Below, one piece after another: positions 18,601 to 26,341 of a DNA stretch of 64,000 nucleotides. The translations under genes and the position numbers were made by a program. Position 1 is the stretch's first letter; every line of letters starts with the position of its first letter. Origin of the DNA: Actinomadura sp. 6K520 (GTDB taxonomy: Bacteria; Actinomycetota; Actinomycetes; Streptosporangiales; Streptosporangiaceae); NCBI RefSeq assembly GCF_004349245.1, contig NZ_SMLC01000002.1:1-64000 (forward strand), written 5' to 3'. The notes below the pieces were generated by a model. It was not told where the DNA came from, did not search any database, and worked only from the letters and a program-made list of their open reading frames with translations.

Positions 18601-18736
18601 CGGGCGCGCGGCGGCCCGCGGCGGCCCGCGGCGGCTCCCGGGCGGTCTTCGCCGGGCGGGCGGTAAACTCGGCGTCCTCACCTCGCAGCTCACCGAGGCG
18701 ATTCCCACTCACCAGTAACACGCATCCGGGGGACCC

Positions 18737-19675
18737 GTGACCGCAGACGACAGGCCAGTGCGCTACGCCTACCTGGGTCCGCGGGGCACCTTCACCGAGG
18801 CCGCGCTGCTGACGCTTCCGGACGCGGCCGTGGCCGAGCACGTCCCGTACGCGACCGTCCCCGCCGTCCTGGAGGCGCTCCGCCGCGGCGATGCCGACAC
18901 CGCCGTCGTGGCGCTGGAGAACTCCGTCGAGGGGTCCGTCCCCACCACGCTGGACGAACTGGCCACCGGCGAACCCCTGCAGATCGTCGGCGAGATCCAC
19001 CTTCCGGTCTCGTTCGCGCTCCTCGTCCGTCCGGGCACCGCGATGGACGGCATCAAGACCGTCGCGTCCCACCCGATCGCGCAGCCGCAGTGCCGCCGCT
19101 GGCTGCTCGACAACGTCCCGGACGCCGAGTGGCGCGCCGCCACGTCCAACGCCGAGGCCGCCCAGCACGTCGCCGACGGCCACTACGACGCGGCCCTCGC
19201 CGGCTCGTTCGCCGCGGCCCGCTACGGCCTGACCGTGCTCGCCGAGGACATCCACGACGTCGCCGACGCGGTCACCCGCTTCGTCGTCCTGCGGCGCCCC
19301 TGCACCCCGCCCGCGCCGTCCGGCACTGACAAGACGACCGTCGTCGCGTTCATCGGCGAGGACCACCCGGGCGCCCTGCTGGAGATCCTCACCGAGTTCT
19401 CCGTGCGCGGCATCAACCTCACCCTGATCCAGTCGCGCCCGACCGGCGCCGGCCTCGGCTCCTACCTGTTCTGGATGGACTTCGAGGGCCACGTCGCCGA
19501 CGCCCGCGTGGGAGAGGCCCTGATGGGCCTGCGCCGAGTCTGCTCCGACGTGCGCTTCGTCGGCTCCTACCACCGCGCCGACCAGATCCAGCCGGAGATC
19601 CGCCGGGGCACCCACGACGACGACTTCGCCGAGGCCGCCGCCTGGGTCGAGGCCATCCGCACCGGCCGCGCCTGA
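18737..19675 (+). CDS. pheA: Prephenate dehydratase
   Basis: 312 residues, monofunctional. It converts prephenate to phenylpyruvate in phenylalanine synthesis. The catalytic domain spans about 8-190, starting YLGPRGTFTEAAL, with ALENSVEGSV and the essential Thr in VTRFVVL. A C-terminal ACT domain (about 205-285) should bind phenylalanine: HPGALLEILTEF is canonical, but the usual ESRP is QSRP here (LIQSRPTGAG). GTG 18737 has GGGGGA upstream. A -10-like TAAACT is at 18664-18669. Confidence 0.93.
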   Translation: MTADDRPVRYAYLGPRGTFTEAALLTLPDAAVAEHVPYATVPAVLEALRRGDADTAVVALENSVEGSVPTTLDELATGEPLQIVGEIHLPVSFALLVRPGTAMDGIKTVASHPIAQPQCRRWLLDNVPDAEWRAATSNAEAAQHVADGHYDAALAGSFAAARYGLTVLAEDIHDVADAVTRFVVLRRPCTPPAPSGTDKTTVVAFIGEDHPGALLEILTEFSVRGINLTLIQSRPTGAGLGSYLFWMDFEGHVADARVGEALMGLRRVCSDVRFVGSYHRADQIQPEIRRGTHDDDFAEAAAWVEAIRTGRA

Positions 19676-19736
19676 AGAAATCGTTTCGCACCCGGACGTG
19701 TTGGCATGGTCGACCGTCCCTAGAGAGGTGCCCTCC

Positions 19737-20450
19737 ATGCGTGTTGAGATCTGGTCCGATGTCATCTGCCCTTGGTGCTACATCGGGAAGCGGCAGTTCG
19801 AGCACGCCCTGGAGGAGTTCGAGCACAGGGACCAGGTCGAGGTGGTGTACCGCGCGTTCCAGCTCGACCCCTCGTTCCCCAAGGGCGAGACCATGGACGT
19901 CGCCGACATGCTCTCCGGCAAGTTCGGCATGCCGCGCGAGCAGGCCGTCGAGATGAACCGGCAGATGGAGCAGCGCGCCGCCGGCGCCGGACTGGAGTAC
20001 CACCTGGAAGGCGGCCGGGTGGGCAACACCGCGGACGCGCACCGGCTCGTCCATCTCGCTGCCGAGCACGGTGTGCAGGACGCGTTCGTCGAGGCCCTCT
20101 ACAAGGCGCACTTCACAGACCGCCGCTCGGTCTTCGACCACGACTCCCTGGCGCAGATCGCCGAAGAGGCGGGCCTGGACGCCGGCGCCGCCCGCGAGAC
20201 CCTCACGACCGGGAAGTTCGCGGCCGAGGTCGACACCGACCAGCGCGAGGCCCGCGACCTGGGCGCCAACGGCGTCCCGTTCTTCGTCATCGACCGCCGC
20301 TACGGTGTCTCCGGCGCCCAGCCGACCGAAACGTTCACGCAGGTCCTTGACCGCGCCTGGGCGGACGCGCGTCCCAAGCTCACCACGATCGGCGACGACA
20401 CCGACACCTGCACGGACGACGGATGCGCCGTCCCCCACAACAACCCCTGA
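19737..20450 (+). CDS. DsbA-family oxidoreductase (FrnE-like)
   Basis: 237 residues, no signal peptide, so cytoplasmic. The thioredoxin-fold start MRVEIWSDVICPWCYIGKRQ has the C11-P-W-C14 redox motif. The helical insertion and the C-terminal GVPFFVIDRRYGVSGAQP match the polyketide-biosynthesis FrnE/2-hydroxychromene-2-carboxylate isomerase-like group. It is probably a thiol-disulfide oxidoreductase or isomerase. The C-terminal CTDDGCAVPHNN adds two Cys. ATG 19737 is chosen for GAGAGGTG upstream and for homology; ATG 19698 upstream adds no conserved residues. Confidence 0.88.
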   Translation: MRVEIWSDVICPWCYIGKRQFEHALEEFEHRDQVEVVYRAFQLDPSFPKGETMDVADMLSGKFGMPREQAVEMNRQMEQRAAGAGLEYHLEGGRVGNTADAHRLVHLAAEHGVQDAFVEALYKAHFTDRRSVFDHDSLAQIAEEAGLDAGAARETLTTGKFAAEVDTDQREARDLGANGVPFFVIDRRYGVSGAQPTETFTQVLDRAWADARPKLTTIGDDTDTCTDDGCAVPHNNP

Positions 20451-20576
20451 CCAGCCTCGGGAGGCCGGCGAAATCTCCGGTGACCGAGATGTGACCATCT
20501 GGTCGGGTTCGGCAGTGAACCGATAGTCGATCTAGGGCGTCAACTCCACACCACCCCCAAGTGGAGAGGCCCTCCG

Positions 20577-21641
20577 TTGCGACCCTTGTCAGCTCTCTTG
20601 GTCTCCGCCGCCGCCGTGGCGTCGGCCCTGTACGTCCCCGCAACCGCCCACGCGGACACGGCGTTGCCGACCGGCGGCCATGCGACGGCAGGCGCCGCGG
20701 AGGTCCGGAAGGTCGCGCGGTTCGCCAGCTTCGACGCAGGCCCAGAGCCGAGTTGGTACGACGGCTGGAGGCGACTCAGCGGGCGCCTGGTAGGCGATCT
20801 CGATGGGGTCACCTACGGACTGGCCGATGTGCGCGTGTTCGTGGAGTTCTCCACGAACGGCACGGACTGGACGCGTGTGACGTCTCAGACGACCTCTGCC
20901 GACGGGACGTTCGACATGACAACGGTCGGGACAGAGGACGGCTACTGGCGCGCCCAATACCCGGGCAACAACGAGTACACGCCGGCCGTGAGCGGTTCCG
21001 ACTATGTCGATGTCAAGTACCGGACAGCTATCCAGTACTACAACGTCTCGCCGGAGCCGGTGATGAAGGGGGCGTACGTCACGGTCGCGGGGACCCTGTT
21101 CCGCTACATGGCCCAAGGCGGGATGTCGGCGCCGGGGGTGAACGTCCACGTCTACTTCCAGCCGAGCGGGTCGTCCACGTGGACGCGGATGGGTGTGACG
21201 AAGACGGCGAGCAACGGGAAGTTCAGTAAGAAGTTCAAGGCGTCCAAGGATGGGACGTGGCTGGCGAGGTACTGGGGCAATGCCACCTACGCCGGCTCCA
21301 ATCTTTCGACCGACTACGTCGATGTCGGGTACCGGACGCACATTCACTCCTACAACGCCTCGCCGGAGCCGGTGAAGAAGGGCGCGTACATCACGGTCAA
21401 GGGCCTGCTGTACCGCTACATGCCCGCCGGCAAGCCGGGGCCGGGCGCGAATATCCACATCTACTTCAGGCCAAAGGGTTCATCGACCTGGACGAAGATG
21501 GCCATCACGAAGACCGCGACGAACGGCTGGTTCAACAAGAAATTCAAGGCGTCGCAGGACGGTACCTGGCTTGCCAGGTACTGGGGCAGCAGCACCTACG
21601 TCGGCTCCAACCAGCCGGCCGACTACGTGGACGTGCGGTGA
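20577..21641 (+). CDS. Secreted protein with tandem ~104-residue beta repeats
   Basis: 354 residues. A signal peptide (about 1-26, cleavage near AHA) leads into one degenerate unit (about 47-147) and two close copies (148-251 and 252-354). The copies share YRT, SPEPVxKGAY, RYM, GSSTWTxM, NGxFxKKFKAS and DGTWLARYWG, ending DYVDV. The pattern suggests Ig-like or bacterial adhesion-type beta sandwiches. The function is unknown. TTG 20577 is used because GGAGAGG lies 7 nt upstream and the signal peptide starts there. Codon use is more AT-tolerant than neighbours, which may mean transfer or relaxed constraint. Confidence 0.75.
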   Translation: MRPLSALLVSAAAVASALYVPATAHADTALPTGGHATAGAAEVRKVARFASFDAGPEPSWYDGWRRLSGRLVGDLDGVTYGLADVRVFVEFSTNGTDWTRVTSQTTSADGTFDMTTVGTEDGYWRAQYPGNNEYTPAVSGSDYVDVKYRTAIQYYNVSPEPVMKGAYVTVAGTLFRYMAQGGMSAPGVNVHVYFQPSGSSTWTRMGVTKTASNGKFSKKFKASKDGTWLARYWGNATYAGSNLSTDYVDVGYRTHIHSYNASPEPVKKGAYITVKGLLYRYMPAGKPGPGANIHIYFRPKGSSTWTKMAITKTATNGWFNKKFKASQDGTWLARYWGSSTYVGSNQPADYVDVR

Positions 21642-21655
21642 CGTAGGGTGCGTGG

Positions 21656-22474
21656 GTGGTCTTGGACTTCGACGCCTATGAGCGGGAACTGTGGGACGGG
21701 CGCGCCGACGCGTATGAGAAGGGGTTCGCCCGGCTCACCCGTTACATGATCGATCCGCTGCTGGACGCCGCCGGTGTCGCGGAGGGGATGCGGTTCCTCG
21801 ACGTGGGGACGGGGCCCGGCTTCGTGTCGCGGGAGGCGGCCCGGCGCGGTGCCGACGTGTCGGCGATGGACGCCGAACCGGGCATGGCCGAGGCGGCCCG
21901 CCGCAACGTTCCCGGCCTGGACGTGCGGGTCGCGGTGCTGCCCGAGGTGCCGTTCGGGGACGGCGAGTTCGGCGCGGTCGCGGGCAACTTCGTCATCAAT
22001 CACGTCGGGGACCCGGTCAGGGCGCTCGCGGAGCTGCGGCGCGTGCTGCGGCCGGGCGGGCGGCTGGCGCTGAGCTGCTGGGTGATGCCGGGCAGCGGGG
22101 CCCTCGCGATCGTCCGGGAGGCGATCGAGGAGGCGGGCGTGCCGTGGCCCGACGACATTCCGGAGCCGCCGTTCCTGGCGTACGGCGAGCCGGTGGCGTT
22201 CCGGCGGCTGGTCGCGGAGGCCGGGTTCGGCGAGGTGGCCGTCGAAGAGGTGACGTGGGAGCACGTCGTCGACCCCGAGGAGTGGTGGCGGACCGGCGCG
22301 CTGGCCAGGGTCGGCACCAACGGCGTCATCGTCGGCCGGCAGGACGCGGAGACCGTCGCGCGGATCAAGGACGCCTACGACCGCATCGTGTCCCGGCACG
22401 CGGTGCGGGACGGCTCGCTGGACGGCGTGGTCGCGCTGCCGGCGCACGCGCTCCTCGCGAGCGGAGTCCGCTGA
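21656..22474 (+). CDS. Class I SAM-dependent methyltransferase
   Basis: 272 residues. The AdoMet-binding motif I is [19 protein letters not shown], with the acidic residue of motif II in [10 protein letters not shown], then FVINHVGDP and [12 protein letters not shown]. This is a UbiE/Methyltransf_11-type small-molecule methylase whose substrate cannot be read from sequence. GTG 21656 follows TAGGGT by 6 nt, suggesting a leaderless transcript. It starts 14 nt after the secreted repeat protein in the same direction and precedes serS. Confidence 0.85.
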   Translation: MVLDFDAYERELWDGRADAYEKGFARLTRYMIDPLLDAAGVAEGMRFLDVGTGPGFVSREAARRGADVSAMDAEPGMAEAARRNVPGLDVRVAVLPEVPFGDGEFGAVAGNFVINHVGDPVRALAELRRVLRPGGRLALSCWVMPGSGALAIVREAIEEAGVPWPDDIPEPPFLAYGEPVAFRRLVAEAGFGEVAVEEVTWEHVVDPEEWWRTGALARVGTNGVIVGRQDAETVARIKDAYDRIVSRHAVRDGSLDGVVALPAHALLASGVR

Positions 22475-22526
22475 CACCGGCGATACTCCCGCGCACGGGA
22501 CCGGCCGGGCCGGTAGCCTCGGGTCT

Positions 22527-23786
22527 GTGATCGACCTGCGAGCTCTTCGAGAGGATCCCGAGCGGCTGCGCGCTTCGCAGCGCGCCCGCGGCGAGGACGA
22601 GACCGTCGTCGACCGGCTGCTGGACGTGGACGGGAGGCGCCGCTCGGCGCTGACGTCGTTCGAGCAGCTGAGGGCCGAGCAGAAGAGTTTCGGCAAGTCG
22701 GTGTCCAAGGCGCAGGGCGACGAGCGGCAGGCGCTGCTGGCCCGCGCGAAGGAGCTGGCGCAGGAGGTCAAGGAGCGCGAGGCGGAGGCCGACCGGCTCG
22801 GCGAGGAGCTCGACGCGCTGCTGAAGAGCGTCCCGAACCTCATCGAGGACGGCGCCCCGCCCGGCGGCGAGCAGGACTTCGTCGTCCTGGAGCACGTCGG
22901 TGAGCCGCCCGCGTTCGACTTCGAGCCCAAGGACCACCTCGAACTGGGGGAGAGCCTCGGCGCGATCGACATGGAGCGCGGCGCGAAGGTGTCGGGCGCG
23001 CGGTTCTACTACCTGACCGGGGTGGGGGCGCGGCTCCAGTACGCGCTGCTCAACCTCGCGATGGAGCAGGCCGTCGCGGCCGGGTTCGTCCCGATGTACC
23101 CGCCGGTCCTGGTGAAGCCGGAGGCGATGGAGGGTACCGGGTTCCTCGGCGCGCACGCCGCCGAGGTGTACCACCTCCCGCAGGACGAGCTGTACCTGGT
23201 CGGGACGTCGGAGGTGCCGCTCGCCGCGTACCACATGAACGAGATCATCGACGGGCTCCCGCGGCGGTACGCGGCGTGGTCGTCGTGCTTCCGCCGCGAG
23301 GCCGGCTCGTACGGCAAGGACACCCGCGGCATCATCCGCGTCCACCAGTTCGACAAGGTGGAGATGTTCTCCTACTGCGACCCCGCCGACGCGCATGACG
23401 AGCATCTGCGGCTGCTGGAATGGGAGAAGGAGATGCTCGCCAAGGTCGAGATCCCGTACCGGGTGATCGACGTCGCGGCGGGCGACCTCGGCTCCAGCGC
23501 GGCCCGCAAGTACGACTGCGAGGCGTGGGTGCCGACGCAGAACACCTACCGCGAGGTCACCTCGACGTCGAACTGCACCGAGTTCCAGGCGCGGCGCCTC
23601 GCGGTGCGGTTCAAGGACCCCGACGGCAGGAACCAGCCGGTCGCGACCCTCAACGGGACGCTGGCGACCACGCGGTGGATGGTCTCGATCCTGGAGAACC
23701 ACCAGCGGGCGGACGGCACGGTCCGCGTGCCGCAGGCGCTGCGGAAGTTCCTCGGGCAGGACGTCCTGGAGCCGGTGAAGCGCTGA
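22527..23786 (+). CDS. serS: Seryl-tRNA synthetase
   Basis: 419 residues, class II. The N-terminal ~110 residues are the two-helix coiled-coil arm that grips the tRNA-Ser variable arm ([24 protein letters not shown]). The catalytic core has motif 2 ([21 protein letters not shown]), [14 protein letters not shown], and motif 3 ([16 protein letters not shown]). GTG 22527 lies 7 nt after TAGCCT with no ribosome site, so it is likely leaderless. It is single-gene, followed by the HAD phosphatase. A tRNA-Ser gene occurs 5 kb downstream. Confidence 0.96.
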   Translation: MIDLRALREDPERLRASQRARGEDETVVDRLLDVDGRRRSALTSFEQLRAEQKSFGKSVSKAQGDERQALLARAKELAQEVKEREAEADRLGEELDALLKSVPNLIEDGAPPGGEQDFVVLEHVGEPPAFDFEPKDHLELGESLGAIDMERGAKVSGARFYYLTGVGARLQYALLNLAMEQAVAAGFVPMYPPVLVKPEAMEGTGFLGAHAAEVYHLPQDELYLVGTSEVPLAAYHMNEIIDGLPRRYAAWSSCFRREAGSYGKDTRGIIRVHQFDKVEMFSYCDPADAHDEHLRLLEWEKEMLAKVEIPYRVIDVAAGDLGSSAARKYDCEAWVPTQNTYREVTSTSNCTEFQARRLAVRFKDPDGRNQPVATLNGTLATTRWMVSILENHQRADGTVRVPQALRKFLGQDVLEPVKR

Positions 23787-23848
23787 CACCCGGCGGGGCA
23801 TGTCCGGGGCGTGGCTTATGGTGTGTCCCATCTGCCCTGGAAGGTGAC

Positions 23849-24652
23849 ATGAGCCAGTCCTCGCCGCGCGTGATCGCCACTGACCTCGACGGGACGATCG
23901 TGCGCTCCGACGGGACCGTCTCCGCCCGCACCGTCGCCGCCCTGGCCCGGGTCGAGCGGGCCGGGGCGACGCTCGTCATGGTGACCGGGCGGCCGCCGCG
24001 CTGGATGAAGGAGATCGCCACGGCCGTCGACCACCACGGCGTCGCGATCTGCGCCAACGGCGCCGTGCTGTACGACCTGCACACCGAGACCGTCCTGCAG
24101 ACCAGGGAGATCCCGCCCCCGGTGATCGCGGAGGCGGTGGGGCGGCTCCGCACGGTCGCGCCGGAGCTGCGGTTCGCCGTGGAGCACCCGGACGGCTTCG
24201 TCTTCGAGAAGAGCTACCTGCTCGGCCGCTGGGACGCGAAGGCCCTCGGCGGCCGCCCCGTGGACCCCGAGGACCTCGTCGGCCGCAGCGGGACGAAGCT
24301 GCTCGCGTTCCACCCCGAGGCCGACCCCGACGCGCTCTCGGCGAAGGCGATGGACGCCGTCGGCGACCTCGTCACCGTCACCCACTCGTCGGGGCGGGGC
24401 CTGCTGGAGATGAGCGCGCACGGCGTCACGAAGGCCAGCGCCCTCGCCGCCCTGTGCACCGAGCGCGGTCTCACGTCCGACGCCGTGGTCGCCTTCGGCG
24501 ACATGCCGAACGACCTGCCGATGCTCACCTGGGCGGGCACCTCGTACGGGGTCGCGAACGCGCACCCGCTCGTCCTCTCCGCCGTCACCCACAAGACGTC
24601 CCGTAACGACGACGACGGCGTGGCCGAAGTGCTGGAGCGCCTCTTCCCGTGA
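23849..24652 (+). CDS. Cof-type HAD phosphatase
   Basis: 267 residues. Motif I is ATDLDGTIVRSDG with the nucleophile and acid Asp pair, VMVTGRPP supplies the Thr of motif II, and VAFGDMPNDLPML the metal-binding Asp pair. The large C2-type cap lies between, as in Cof/sugar-phosphatase proteins. It dephosphorylates small molecules such as sugar phosphates or FMN-type compounds; the exact substrate is unknown. ATG 23849 is preceded by GGAAGGTGAC. It converges on bpa with a 16-nt gap. Confidence 0.87.
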   Translation: MSQSSPRVIATDLDGTIVRSDGTVSARTVAALARVERAGATLVMVTGRPPRWMKEIATAVDHHGVAICANGAVLYDLHTETVLQTREIPPPVIAEAVGRLRTVAPELRFAVEHPDGFVFEKSYLLGRWDAKALGGRPVDPEDLVGRSGTKLLAFHPEADPDALSAKAMDAVGDLVTVTHSSGRGLLEMSAHGVTKASALAALCTERGLTSDAVVAFGDMPNDLPMLTWAGTSYGVANAHPLVLSAVTHKTSRNDDDGVAEVLERLFP

Positions 24653-24668
24653 CGCCGCGCGCCGTGCC

Positions 24669-25214
24669 CTACAGGTAGGGGCCGGACGAACGCGTTCCGG
24701 GGGCGTCCTCCTCCGCGCCGGCGCCCGGGGGCATCATCCCGGCGGGCAGGGCACGGCGCATCTGCTCAAGCTGCGCGCGTGCCGCCATCTGCTGGGCGAA
24801 CAGCGTCGTCTGGATGCCGTGGAACAGGCCCTCCAGCCAGCCGACGAGCTGCGCCTGCGCGATCCGGAGCTCCGCCTCGCTCGGCACGGTCCCCTCGGTG
24901 AACGGCAGCGACAGCCGGTCCAGCTCCTCGACCAGCTCCGGCGCGAGACCGTCCTCCAGCTCCTTGATGGACGACTTGTGGATCTCCCGCAGCCGGGCCC
25001 GGCTCGCCTCGTCCAGCGGGGCGGCCTTGACCTCGTCCAGGAGCTGCCGGATCATCCCGCCGATCCGCATCACCTTCGCCGGCTGCTCGACCATCCCGGT
25101 CACCGACTTGTGCTCGTTCTCGCCCTCGTCACCGCCCCCCGCGGCGATGCCCCCCGGGCCGACCACGAGCACGTGGGGGTCCTGTCCGGACTGCTTCTTC
25201 GAAGGGTCGCTCAT
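24669..25214 (-). CDS. bpa: Bacterial proteasome activator
   Basis: 181 residues. A central four-helix region (about 45-155: VEQPAKVMRIGGMIRQLLDEV ... AQAQLVGWLEGLFHGIQTTLFAQQMAARAQ) and a C-terminal GPYL match Bpa/PafE of Mycobacterium, whose GQYL end docks into the 20S proteasome to open its gate without ATP. The Gly-x-Tyr-Leu end is the clearest sign of function. It implies the host has a 20S proteasome. A 10-nt gap separates it from the quinone-reductase gene upstream in the same direction. Confidence 0.9.
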   Translation of the reverse strand: MSDPSKKQSGQDPHVLVVGPGGIAAGGGDEGENEHKSVTGMVEQPAKVMRIGGMIRQLLDEVKAAPLDEASRARLREIHKSSIKELEDGLAPELVEELDRLSLPFTEGTVPSEAELRIAQAQLVGWLEGLFHGIQTTLFAQQMAARAQLEQMRRALPAGMMPPGAGAEEDAPGTRSSGPYL

Positions 25215-25224
25215 TGTCCTCCTA

Positions 25225-26181
25225 TCACACGGTCAGCAGGATCTTGCCGACGTGGCCGCTGTCTTCGAGCAGCCGATGCGCACTCGCCGCGTCCGGCATC
25301 GGGAACCGCCGGTCGACGACCGGCCGGACGGCGCCCGACTCCAGCAGCGGCCAAACATTCTCGCGGACGCCCGCCACGATCTCCGCCTTCTCCCCCGGGG
25401 GGCGGGCCCGCAGCGTCGTCGCGTGGACCAGCGCCCGCTTGCGGAGCAGCTTGCCGAGGTCCAGCTCGGCCTTCGCGCCGCCCTGCAGCCCGATCACCAT
25501 CAGGCGGCCGCCGACGGCCAGCGCGTCCACGTTCCGGGCCAGGTACTTCGCGCCGATCACGTCCAGGATCACGTCGTACGGGCCGTGCTCGACGAAGTCG
25601 TCCTCGCGGTAGTTCACCGTCACGTCCGCGCCGAGGTCCCGGCAGCGGGCCGCCTTCGCCGCGCTGCCGACCGTCGTCACCACCCGGGCGCCGCGCGCCT
25701 TCGCGAGCTGGATCGCGTGCGTCCCGATGCCGCTGCCGCCGCCGTGGACGAGGAGCGTCTCCCCTTCGCGCAGCCCGGCGAGCATGAACACGTTCGACCA
25801 CACCGTGCACGAGACCTCCGGCAGGCCGGCGGCCTCGACGACGTCCACCCCGCGTGGCACCGGGAGCAGTTGCGCGGCGGGCACCGCGACCCGTTCGGCG
25901 TACCCTCCCCCGGCGAGCAGCGCGCACACCTCGTCGCCGACCTGCACTCCCGAGACGTCCGGGCCCAGTTCCGCGATCCGCCCGGACACCTCAAGCCCCG
26001 GGTACGGGGGAGCGCCCGGTGGCGGCGGGTAGAACCCCATCCGCTGCATGACGTCCGCACGGTTCACCGCGCCGGCCACGACGTCGATCAGCACCTCGCC
26101 CGGCTTCGGCGCCGGATCCGGAACCTCCGTCCACTCCAGGACGTCGGGGTCTCCCGGCTCACGGACAACGATCGCACGCAT
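25225..26181 (-). CDS. NAD(P)H:quinone oxidoreductase (MDR superfamily)
   Basis: 318 residues, zinc-independent medium-chain dehydrogenase/reductase of the PIG3/quinone-reductase type. AGAVNRADVMQRMGFYPPPPGAP is the typical N-terminal signature; the Rossmann motif is VHGGGSGIGTHAIQLAK, and YDVILDVIGAKYLARN follows. It reduces quinones or other electrophiles with NADPH. ATG 26181 follows TAGCGT by 7 nt on the minus strand, so it is probably leaderless. It is divergent from the MinD-like gene. Confidence 0.9.
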   Translation of the reverse strand: MRAIVVREPGDPDVLEWTEVPDPAPKPGEVLIDVVAGAVNRADVMQRMGFYPPPPGAPPYPGLEVSGRIAELGPDVSGVQVGDEVCALLAGGGYAERVAVPAAQLLPVPRGVDVVEAAGLPEVSCTVWSNVFMLAGLREGETLLVHGGGSGIGTHAIQLAKARGARVVTTVGSAAKAARCRDLGADVTVNYREDDFVEHGPYDVILDVIGAKYLARNVDALAVGGRLMVIGLQGGAKAELDLGKLLRKRALVHATTLRARPPGEKAEIVAGVRENVWPLLESGAVRPVVDRRFPMPDAASAHRLLEDSGHVGKILLTV

Positions 26182-26341
26182 ACCTGTCACGCTACCGGGC
26201 GTTTCGAAACCCGCCGCTACCGCGCCAACGTCGATCTCCACGCGGGATGCGTGGTATTGGTGCACGGGTATCCTGCACGGGGACCTTTTTGCCGACCTGC
26301 TCCGTGTTGATCATCAGAGGCGTGCCCGAGGGGGAAGAACG

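Noticed and set aside
22480-22526. T-box or other riboswitch before serS
   Set aside because: The gap after the methyltransferase gene is only 52 nt and the start looks leaderless, leaving no room for such a leader.
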